Shown here: piece by piece, positions 44,511 to 54,259 of the stretch | Numbering within the stretch: position 1 is the first letter of the stretch | Layout: each line of letters begins with the position of its first letter | Position numbers and translations under genes: made by a program | The notes under the pieces: generated by a model | Database searches by the model: none | Seen by the model: only the letters and a program-made list of their open reading frames with translations | Told to the model about the DNA's origin: nothing | Assembly: GCA_002778195.1 (NCBI GenBank) | Contig: PCDI01000016.1 | Coordinates: 158,332-222,331, forward strand | Length of the DNA stretch: 64,000 nucleotides | Reading direction: 5' to 3' | Source of the DNA: Raffaelea ambrosiae | Taxonomy: Eukaryota > Ascomycota > Sordariomycetes > Ophiostomatales > Ophiostomataceae

Positions 44511-46164
44511 AGCCTGCATTCAAACCCGCGGAGACGAGGGTCAAAAAAGGCAACACAAATATCCTCCTCTCCACGACCCCAGAAAATGGCACCGAATATA
44601 TTCCGTTTGCCCTTCGGCGCTAAAAATCATACCCTCTTCCCCTTACTGAATACCCATTACGAAGGGAATTCATCGAACGAAGGGCAAACCAAAAGTTTCT
44701 GTTTGGGATGTAATTTTCTTTCATCGAATCACGCATGGCTACAAAAAAAGACGACCAAAAACGGCAGCCAAAAAAATGACAAAAAAAGGATTAAAAAGCG
44801 AGGGGGACTAGACGCATTCGTTGGTTCTCTTCTGATATACCCTTTTGTTTCTTTTATTCACTATTATCTCTTTTCAATTCCCTCTTTTCCGGTTCGCGAG
44901 GTTTTCTTTTTCTCTCAAGATACCAGGTTTCGAGGGTTGTTAGCATATATCATTGTGGTGTTACTGGCAGCCTCATTCTTGTTCTTCATTTTTCTTGTTT
45001 TTTTTTCCCTTCTATTACTTATATTTCGTTTTCTCTCTCTTCTCCACGAGAAGTTTGGAGGAAATAGTGCCTCCTGTTTCATTGTCGCAAACTGCCTCTC
45101 CGAGTTTGTTTTCTGGAGTTTTTGCAATGTGCTTGGGGGGGATTTGCTCTTCTGGAGGATTCATTTCGCGTGTTTTCTTGTCTAGAAGACGCTTGCTTTT
45201 TAGGAGGGGGGCTCTGGAAGGCTGGCTATGTCGATTTCCTCGTTTACTGGTTTACTTTCCCGTCCTTTGATGAGTTCATACTCTTCTCACTTTGGGCATT
45301 GGTGGTGTCCTTGGCGAGTTCACCCATCTCTTTGTATTTGTTTCTCACTCGACATGAAGGAACGAGACAATGTTCAAAGGCATTCGGATATGTGTACAGG
45401 GGGGTGGGCGGAAAGGATCACATCACCTCTTTCTCCTAGTGTTTCTTTCTGCAGGATGCAGAGAGAAATGGTTTCGAGGAGGGGCTTGCAGGGAGTTCTG
45501 TTCATTTTGTTTCTTCATTTACGTTCCCCTTTCTGTTTTTGCTTTTTTCTTGTTTTCCGTTAGAGATGGTCTTGTACAACCCTATGGCGTTGGCTTTGGC
45601 GTTTTATATCGAGGGCCATGGATGGGGCGAGAAGGGCGTGTGTAAAAAAAAAAAAGGTACAGAGCGTTGTTCAAAGAGGAGGATCAATGTCCTGTGTCTC
45701 GACTCTGAATGGAAGGACACTTGTTGTCAGCCTTGTTGAGAGCGAACCAGGATGTCTGAGTGTTACTGCTTTTCCTGTGGTTTATTTTCTTATATCCCCA
45801 GCTGCTAAACAATTTATGTACAGTATAAAATGGTGACGAGGAGTGGTGGAGGAAAATAAAGACAACTTTTTAAAACAAGCACTGTTTGGATGTGTGTGTG
45901 TGTTTACCATTAGTATTCCAGCGTTGTGGACACAGCTGCGTATCTTTCTACTGCTGCTTCACAATGCCAATTTGGGTATGCAATTGTGTCGTGGTCCAGA
46001 TGCATGTAAGGAAAGACACACAGAAGATTTCACCGGGGCACACAACAGCTTCTCCGGAATGAGCACGGGCGCACGCTCTCTTGTTCTCTGAGGCATACAC
46101 CAAATCACACAAAAAGAAACCCTGAACCTCGTGAGATTGCACATACTTTTTTTTTGTTGCCTCA

Positions 46165-46191
46165 AGATTTTGCAGATTTTGCAGATTTTGC
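46165..46191. repeat. 9-bp tandem repeat, 3 copies (AGATTTTGC)
   Basis: Three exact copies in non-coding DNA between CAF40 and nitrite reductase. Confidence 0.9.
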
Positions 46192-47724
46192 AGATCACAC
46201 CTCGTCCCCAATCCAATTGAACGTCCACGCGAACCTCCTTCACACGCGCTACACGGGCAAAGAGGAAGAGCGTATGACCAATTGAAAAATCGATCTGCCG
46301 GGACAATGGGAGTTTACCGCCAACGGCCAACTTGCTCTTCACGGACACCATCGCCAAGGCTCTTCTTGGGCGTACACGGCGTATATATGCACAATGCCTT
46401 CGGTCTGTTAGGCTACTGAACAGTCTTTGCCCTCTTTGGATTGCTCATGTCCGTTCCCCTTGTCCAGCCTTCATCCCAACGTTGTTGGCCTTGTCAAGAG
46501 GCCGAGCTCCTATTCTTGTGTCTCCCATCCATTCCCACGATGGCAGTGTGGTTCCTCTTTCCGGCCTCCTGGCCCCTTTCCGGCCCTTTTCAGTCTCTCC
46601 TTCAGCTCCTCTTCTTGGCCATTGGCCTTGTTCAGCGCCCTTGTTCAGGGGCGGGCGGCAATAGCTCCCCCCAGTAATATGCTTTGTACGTCACATGGCG
46701 CACATAACCTTTTATTTGGTCTTCACACAAATGGACACTGTTGCAACAGCCCAGAGGCTGGTAAAGAAAAAGATAACTCACAACCAGTTACAGGGTCCGA
46801 GCTTGGAAGGTTGGTTGGCAGTTGGGGTGGGGAGGAATGGGAGCTGTGTGATCCGGCTTAAGAACGAGGTTGTGACGTCAGACGAGGACCGGCAAGAGGA
46901 ATGTCTCAGGTTGTTGGATTTGTCCAATTGGTTCATTCCTATTTGACTTGGTCTTACTTTTTCTTCTTTCTGCGCAACCTGCGAGCGGGGTTGCCATTAT
47001 GGTTCCGTTCTCTCTCGTCCAGGCGGCGGAAGCATAAGACCTGGCTAGGTGCTACTTGCGGTCAGGCGTTTACACTTACTCGGATGTACGAGTCCTCGTT
47101 TCAGGGGCTCTTCCAAAAAAAAAAAAAATTACGAGCCTAGGCGGCTCTGTCCTGCACGAAGAGTGACGGCCATGTGTTGGGCCATTGCTATAAAAAGAAA
47201 GAAAGACAGAGGCAGAAAATGATCTATTACAGTGGAGCTAGCTAGACAATTGAAGGGATCGAAAGAGGCCAGGTGGAAGGCCGTCTGTGGTTCAAGGCCG
47301 CATAGTCAGTGCCCGAGCCGACCGCGGATGCACGTGTTTGGCAGAGACACAATGCTCAGGGAGGCGCTAAACAGAGAAACGAAACAGGTTCCTGTTCAGT
47401 TTGGTACAGGGAGAAGAGGGGAGAAAATTGGTTATATTACTATGTAGTTCAGGAAGAAGAAAACAGCCATGATAGTCATGTGACCTGTTAGTCACGTGGA
47501 TCGACCGAGGGGCGTTAGGAAAACACGGCCAGACACAAAGGCACTAGCCCAGCGGCCCACCTACTGGCGTCCGTTCCAGGCAGGAACGAGAATGGTCCAA
47601 CTAGTTGACTGTCGTACGCATTACACAGTTGCGAACGATGTGCTTTCTCCGCGGCAGACAACTGCGGTGGCCTGATTGGCCGTTATTAGCGGATCCGACT
47701 GATGGAGCCCCCGACAAACCGTTC

Positions 47725-47730
47725 TTATCA
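47725..47730 (-). promoter_or_regulatory. GATA-factor site (TGATAA), candidate AreA/NIT2 site
   Basis: TTATCA on the plus strand, TGATAA on the minus; fits HGATAR. It lies 770 nt upstream of the nitrite reductase ATG. Such short sites are common by chance. Confidence 0.3.
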
Positions 47731-48025
47731 GACGACATCATCGCCATCCACTCGCCAGCCATTGGACACAAGGTAATTAATTTGTTGTTACCCGCATCCT
47801 GCAACGATGCTGCCAGGCGACTGATGAGGGATTCCAATGGGTCGCAACAACGTGCTTTGCCATGTGTCAAAAGAAAACCACACTGCCACAAATACGGTTC
47901 TATTGATACCGAGCATCCAAGTGGAATGCCTGTTAGTCAGACTTTTTTTCTTCGTGGGAATCGGTGCCCACATGGGCTGGCCCGCCCTAGAACGAGATAC
48001 CTCCGCTGCCGGGGCAGCAGTAGCC

Positions 48026-48031
48026 TATCTC
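48026..48031 (-). promoter_or_regulatory. GATA-factor site (AGATAG), candidate AreA/NIT2 site
   Basis: CTATCT on plus, AGATAG on minus; fits HGATAR. It is 27 nt from the NirA-type site at 48059, the clustering seen in nitrate-assimilation promoters. Confidence 0.4.
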
Positions 48032-48058
48032 GTCCATACGTTTGTAGTGGCTCTTCTC

Positions 48059-48066
48059 TCCGTGGA
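48059..48066 (+). promoter_or_regulatory. NirA/NIT4-type binding site CTCCGTGG
   Basis: A perfect match to the Aspergillus nidulans NirA consensus CTCCGHGG, 432 nt upstream of the nitrite reductase ATG and flanked by HGATAR sites. This is consistent with pathway-specific nitrate induction together with nitrogen derepression. Confidence 0.5.
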
Positions 48067-48204
48067 CAAGCCGCATCGCCCACACGGCCTTGCCCCCGGA
48101 GATGCAGATCTCCGTCGAATCGACGGGTGGCCACACGCTGCCCAATAATACCCCAAAAATGGAGCTTCTCGATTTTAGGGTTGCCCTTGGGGGGGGGAGA
48201 GAGG

Positions 48205-48210
48205 TTATCT
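48205..48210 (-). promoter_or_regulatory. GATA-factor site (AGATAA), candidate AreA/NIT2 site
   Basis: TTATCT on plus, AGATAA on minus; fits HGATAR. 288 nt upstream of the nitrite reductase ATG. Confidence 0.4.
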
Positions 48211-48497
48211 TTTCCTTACTTCTGTCTTGCAATCCCGGTTTCTTTCCCCGGACAGCATTTCTGATTCTTGTTTCACTCCATCTCTCTGTGCTATTACCTT
48301 GGATCGTGACGGTATTGGCCCATGTGGGTTGTGTACGTCTGTTACGCGAAGGGCAACACCAAAACAACACAAATAGAACAGTTTGGCAGCGTCGTCATCT
48401 CATTGTTTGAGAGACACAAAGGAGCCGTGTCCGTCAACGCACCCTCTGCCTTTTAGCAGGACACACACACACACACAGAGAGAGAAAGAGAGAGACT

Positions 48498-51400
48498 ATG
48501 GCTTCGAACACGAGGCGAACGGTGGTGGTCGTGGGCCTGGGCATGGTGGGCATCAGTTTTATGTGAGTGGTCCAAGACAGTTTAAGAAAGCGTAGTGCAA
48601 CAAATCGTTTCTGTTGCTTTGCTTTGTCTAACACACACACACAGTGAGAAGCTCCTCAAACTCGATGCCAGGACTCGCGAATACGACATCGTCGTCCTCG
48701 GCGAAGAACCCCATCTGGCCTACAACCGCGTCGGCCTCACCACCTACTTTGGCCACCGCCAGGCCGAGAAGCTGTACCTCAACCCGCAGGCCTGGTACGA
48801 CGCCGCCGTCGCGGACGGCACCCTCCGGTACCACACCGGCTGCCTTGTGGTCCGCATCGACGCGCAGGCTAGGAATGTGGTTTGCGACGACGGCCGCGTG
48901 GAGCCGTACGACATCTTGGTGCTGGCCACGGGGTCGGATGCGGTGCGGCCGACGCAGACGCCGGGGCACGACGCCCGGGGGGTGTTTGTGTACCGCAGCA
49001 TTGACGACCTGGACCGGCTGATGGCGTATGCGGCAGCGCCGGCCGAGGACTCCCAAAGCGAGGCGCCAGCCGAGGACCCAAAGGTGGGAGCCGGGGACCT
49101 CCAAAGCGAGGCGCCAGCCGAGGACCCAAAGGTGGGAGCCGGGGACCTCCAAAGCGAGGCGCCAGCCGAGGACCCAAAGGTGGGAGCGGTCGTCGGCGGC
49201 GGCCTGCTCGGCCTCGAGGCGGCCAAGGCGATGCTGGACCTGGGCGCGTTCGACAAGGTGGCGGTGATTGAGCGCAACCGGTGGGTGCTGAGCCGGCAGC
49301 TGGACGCGGAGGCGGGCGGCATGGTGGTGGAGGCGGTGCGGGCGCTCGGCGTGGACGTGCACCTGAGCAAGCGGGTGGCCCGCATCCAGACGGACGACAG
49401 CCATCACCAAGCTGTTGCGGGGGTGGAGTTTGAGGACGGCGAGACGCTGGCCTGCGCCACGCTCTGCTTTGCCGTGGGCGTGCGGCCGCGGGACAGCCTG
49501 GGCCGGGCCGCCGGTCTGGACACGGACCCCGGGAGCGGCGGCATCGTGGTGGGCGACGACCTCCAAACGAGCTGCCCCGGGATCTACGCGATCGGCGAGT
49601 GCGCCAGCTGGCGCGGCCAGTCGTACGGCCTCATCGCACCCGGCGTGGAGATGGCCGACGTGCTGGCGTTCAACCTGACGCAGGCCCGGCTGCACCGGCC
49701 GCGGACGTTCACGCGCCCGGACCTCAGCACGCGGCTCAAGCTGCTGGGCGTCGAGGTGGCCAGCTTTGGCGACTACTTTGCGGACCGCGACGGGCCGTCC
49801 CGCCTGCCGGCCAAGGTCCGGGCGAGACGGCCCACGACGAAGACGGAGTCGTCGTCGTCGTCGTCGTCGTCGTCTGTCCAAGCCCTCACGTACAAGGACC
49901 CCTTCCGCCGCGTGTACAAAAAGTACCTCTTCACCGACGACGGCCAGTACCTGCTGGGCGGTATGATGATCGGCGACACGCGCGACTACGTCAGGCTGGT
50001 GCCGATGGTCCAGAAGCAAAAGGCGCTGGACAGGCCGCCCGGCGAGCTGATCTTGGGCGCCGAGAAAGAAGGCGACGGCGGCAGCAGCGACGACCTGGAC
50101 GACGACACCCAGGTGTGCTCCTGCCACAACGTCAGCAAGGGCGCCGTCGTCGCGGCTGTCCGCACGGGCGGCTGCGGCAGCATCGGCGAGGTCAAGGCGT
50201 GCACCAAGGCGGGCACGGGCTGCGGCGGGTGCCTGCCGCTGGTGACGGGCATCTTCCGCCAGGCCATGGCGGCGGCCGGCCACACGGTGACCAACCACCT
50301 GTGCCCGCACTTTGCGCTCAGCCGCGCGGACCTGTACCACATTGTGGCGGTGCGGGGGCTGACGACGTTTGCGCAGGTGATGGAGGCCGCGGGCCGGCAT
50401 CCGGCCGCGCGGAGTGTTGGCTGCGAGGTGTGCAAGCCGGCGGTGGCCAGCATCCTGGCCAGCCTGTGGAACCGGCACGTGATGGCGCCGGCGGCGCACA
50501 GCCTGCAGGACACCAACGACCGGTTCCTGGGCAACATGCAGCGGGACGGGACGTTCTCGGTGGTGCCGCGGGTGGCGGCCGGGGAGATCACGCCGGCGCG
50601 GCTGGTGGTGCTGGGCCAGGTGGCGGCAGAGTACGGGCTGTACACCAAGATCACGGGGGCGCAGCGGATCGACCTGTTTGGGGCGCGGAAGCAGGACCTG
50701 CCGGCGATCTGGGCGCGGCTGGTGGACGCGGGCATGGAGAGCGGGCACGCGTACGCCAAGGCGCTGCGGACGGTCAAGAGCTGCGTGGGGGCGACGTGGT
50801 GCCGGTACGGGGTGGGCGACTCGGTGGGGATGGCGGTGCGGCTGGAGGAGCGGTACAAGAGCATCCGGAGTCCGCACAAGATCAAGGGGGGGGTGAGCGG
50901 GTGTGTGCGCGAGTGTGCGGAAGCGCAAGGGAAAGAGTAAGTGAAGAGGGAGAGATGAAACGAGGGAGGAGAAGAGGAAGAAGAGAGAAAGAAAAGAAGA
51001 GAGAGAAAGAAAAGAAGAAAGAAAGAAAAAGAAGAAGAAAAAGGAAAAAGAGAAAAGAAGAAAGAAAGAAAAGGGAGAAAAAAAAGAAAGAGAAAGATGA
51101 TGATCATGAAGAGGAAGAAAAAGAGAGAAACGCCGAGAACAAATCTCCCCCCCTTTTCCGTCCCATGCTAACTCCTCTCCAGCTTCGGCCTCATCGCCAC
51201 CGAAAAGGGCTTCAACATCTACGTCGGCGGCAACGGCGGCGCCTCCCCGCGCCACGCCGAGCTGCTCGCCCGCGACGTCCCGCCCGCCGACGTCGTCCCG
51301 CTCCTCGACCGCTTCCTCGCCTTCTACATCCGCACCGCCGACAAGCTGCAGCGCACCGCCCGCTGGATCGAGAGCCTGCCCGGCGGCATCCGCTACCTGC

Positions 51401-52644
51401 GCGACGTCGTCGTCCACGACAAGCTCGGCCTGGCCGCCGCGCTCGAGGCCCAGATGCAGCAGCTCGTCGACTCCTACTTTGACGAGTGGGCCGAGGCCGT
51501 CCGCGACCCGGCCCTGCGCGCCCGCTTCCAGCAGTTTGCCAACACCCCGGAGACCTTGTCCGGCGAGGCCGAGCGCGAGGTCGAGCGGCAGCAGACCCGG
51601 CCCGCCTACCCCGCGCACCCCGACCCCGCGAAGCAGGCAGACGGCGATGCCACTGCCACTGCCATCACCACCACCGCCGCCACCGATTGCACCGCCGGCC
51701 ACTTTCAGAGCCTCAACGGCCGGTGGTCCGCACTCGCCTGGCAGCCCGTGCTGGCCACGCGCGCCTTTGACCGCCTGACCGGCTCGTCCTCCGGCACCGC
51801 CTCTTCGTCCGCCTCGGCAGACCACGCCATGGTCGCCGCCGCCGCCGTCAAGCTCGGCGACACCCAGCTGGCGCTCTTCCGCGTGCGCGGGCGGTACTAT
51901 GCCACGCAGCAAATGTGTCCGCACAAGCGGGCGTTTGTGCTGTCGGACGGGCTGGTGGGCGACGACGACGGCGACGAAGGCGACGACCAAAAAAGCGGCC
52001 CGTGGGTGTCGTGTCCGCTGCACAAGCGCAACTTTGACCTGGCGACGGGCGCGTGTCGGAACGACGCGGCGTCGGGGCTGAGTCTGGCGACGTTTGCGGT
52101 GGAGGTGCGGAGCGCCCCCGTCGAAGCCGCAGGCGGAGACGGCCAGAAGGGGAGGAGGACCCGCGAAACCACCGGAGACGGCGTGCCAGTCCAAACACAG
52201 CCCATCGAAGCAGTCCAAGCACACAAAGACACCACCACAGACAGCTCTTCTCGTCCGCTGCCGTCTTCATCGTCGTCTCCTTCTCCTCCTTCTTCTCTTC
52301 CTTCTTCCTCTTCCTTGCCTACATCGACGTCCACCGGCCCTGCCTCCGACGGCTCTGCCTCCGACGGCTCCGCCTCCGACGACTACATTTACATCCTCCT
52401 CCCCCCACCCGCCGAGCTCGACGCCGCCCTCGGCACCGCCCGCTGGCGGCCCCGCGCCGGTGCCGCGGCCGGTCCCGACAGCGAGGCCTTTGCCGCCCTG
52501 GACCGCAAGCTGCGGTTTGTCGGCCAGCGGGCGAAGCGGCCGGGGGTGCGGCCGCTGGATGGGCAAACCGGTCCGGCGATGCGGAACATGGTGATGGCTG
52601 GAGGAGGAGAGGGAAGCCTTGGTGGTGGTGGGCTTGACTGGTAG
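48498..52644 (+). CDS. niiA: Assimilatory nitrite reductase [NAD(P)H], fungal type with C-terminal Rieske domain
   Basis: Reduces nitrite to ammonium with six electrons, through FAD, iron-sulphur clusters and siroheme, in the cytosol. Exons 48498-48562, 48645-50936 and 51183-52644 give 1272 residues. VVVVGLGMVG (9-18) is the FAD-binding motif. VVGGGLLGLEAAKAM (about 205-220) is the NAD(P)H-binding one. The BFD-like [2Fe-2S] region starts VCSCHNVSKG (about 512) and continues CTKAGTGCGGC. The siroheme/[4Fe-4S] Cys are SCVGATWC (about 734-741) and SGCVREC (about 773-779), directly before intron 2. FGLIATEKGFNIYVGGNGG follows. The C-terminal Rieske domain has CPHKRAF (about 1031) and CPLHKR (about 1063). 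Oddities: a 48-bp in-frame repeat at residues 161-203, a nine-Ser run, an acidic insert in the Rieske domain and a long Ser/Pro insert near the C-terminus. These make it longer than typical fungal homologues of about 1,100-1,180 residues. Confidence 0.93.
49060..49187 (+). repeat. 48-bp coding minisatellite, 2.7 copies, inside nitrite reductase
   Basis: Unit starts at 49060, 49108 and 49156; the copies are identical, and the last stops after 32 nt. Each unit encodes EAPAEDPKVGAGDLQS. A degenerate partial copy precedes it (49043-49059). It sits in the linker just before the NAD(P)H-binding VVGGGLLG. Confidence 0.95.
50937..51182 (+). other. Purine-rich second intron of nitrite reductase (246 nt)
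   Basis: Donor GTAAGT, acceptor CTCCAG. From about 50941 to 51135 the plus strand is almost only A and G (GAAGAGA-type repeats), before a short pyrimidine stretch at the acceptor. The joined exons encode AEAQGKDFGLIATEKG, a conserved block, so the intron is certain. Confidence 0.85.
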
Positions 52645-54259
52645 GAGAAAAAAAAAAGCAAGTGAAGGGAAACTAGAGAGAGAAGAATATACAATAAAAG
52701 AGAGCAAAGAGAAGATTCGGACTGAAAGAGGGCGCAGGAAGAGAGGCGTTGGTGTGTGGGCCATGGATGTATTGTACCGTTGCATCTGTGCTGTGTGTAT
52801 CAAATGCAAAATGATGATTGTATATGCTGTTTCACTGGGCCCCTGTATTCTCGTCTGCTGGAAATGCATTCATTCACTTTCTCTTCGACACACCGAACAA
52901 GCACTGGCTCAAATCATTGGTCTAAGGATGTGTCATGATAATCAAGTCGTAAAAGACATAAGGTACAGCTCGAAAGACAAAAGAGGACAGAAAAACGCAA
53001 ACAAAACAGACGCAAGGAAAACTTCCAAAAGCTTTTAATGGCAACGAGGCAGAGCTGGATCAAACACTTGGGTTTCTTTGCCATGCACTCACTCCCCCCT
53101 CCCTTTCCGTTTCGCCTTCTTTCCTTGCCAAACCAAACGACTAATGAAATGCACGCTTCGCCTTGAGGATTCTCTCTCCCTCTCTTTTGTCATAACAAAA
53201 CGCCAGGTCTTGGGAACGCCACATATCTGGGCCAAGCACACCTTCTTCCTTCTATCAGGAACATCATAAAAAAAGCAACAGCTAGGGACTGGCTGGAAAC
53301 GAAATCATCAAACGACAGCAGAGGGACGTGACACGTGGGCATGGACAAGAGACACAAAACATCAGAGACAAAGACACAGACTTTCCCTTTCAATTCGAAG
53401 AGTGGTCGAAAAGGACCCTAATATAAGGCAGGAAGAAGGAAACCGCCGACCTTGGGCGTTCCTTCCCTTTCGGTGGTGCCCCATAATACCCCCATCTTGG
53501 CGTTGCCTTCATTGTCTCCCTCCATGCTTTTATTTTTTTTGGCTTTGAATTCCCCGCCAGTCCACGTGGACATCCTTCCCTTTTCTGTCGTCATAAACAG
53601 TCGTGGCCACGCTTTGGTTTGCCACGGTGTATGCTGATGTGTGAAATGTGTGCGTGCGTGTGTATACATGAAAAGAGAATATATATCGCCGTCCTTGTCC
53701 ATTGTAATAGAGTAGTTTGATCCCGGAAGAGACACTGAAAAAAGCTCGGAGCAAAAAAAATAACGCCATGTACAAAGACAAGAATAAAAATCAAAACCAG
53801 GCGTAAAAACACTGAAACAAATAGACAAGCAAAGTTCGAAAAGAAACAACTCGGGTCCGTAGGGACCCGGTCGTAGGGGTCTCTTGAGCAGATACAAAAC
53901 TAGCAGCGGAGTGTCATGGAGAAGGAGGCGTCGTCGTCGCAATGGCGAGAGAGAAGAAAAGGAAGAGATCGGCGGGAGAGGGAGAGAGCGAAGATTCAAG
54001 GAGGTAGGAAAGTCGGAAAGTCGGAAAGTCGAAAAACGTTGTTTTGCCTCAAGCTGAATATGGTAATAAGGCTGAGGGTGGATTGGTTTGTACGCAAAAC
54101 AAGAACTGACAACCAAGAAACAAACAAATCAAGACAAAGGAAATTAAAGGGAAAAAAAAAACCAGAGATCAACATAGTAGTAAAAGTATATATGTAGGGA
54201 AAGAGGGAGAGGGATAGAATAATAAAGGAAGAGAAATGCGGAGAGCTGGAAGAGTCAGA
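52645..54259. other. Convergent intergenic region, 3' UTRs of nitrite reductase and SREBP
   Basis: No gene-like frame. Contains an 8-bp repeat (GGAAAGTC, 3 copies) at 54007-54030. Confidence 0.6.
54007..54030. repeat. 8-bp tandem repeat, 3 copies (GGAAAGTC)
   Basis: Three exact copies, 3' of the SREBP gene. Confidence 0.85.

Larger units (their letters stand above)
44511..48497. other. 4 kb gap: CAF40 3' region and nitrite reductase promoter
   Basis: No gene-like frame with recognisable content. The left half is T-rich. The right part carries NirA- and GATA-type sites (described separately). A 9-bp repeat is at 46165. Confidence 0.55.

Noticed and set aside
49599..51482. Plus-strand 627-codon frame overlapping nitrite reductase in another frame
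   Set aside because: Arg/Gly/Pro-rich shadow of the GC-rich gene that runs through its purine-rich intron as a Lys/Glu/Arg stretch.
48628..52224. Minus-strand open frame of 1198 codons opposite nitrite reductase
   Set aside because: It crosses the nitrite reductase intron, its composition is what a GC-rich C-ending codon pattern produces on the opposite strand (Arg/His/Ala/Val), and it has no motif. It is an antisense shadow.
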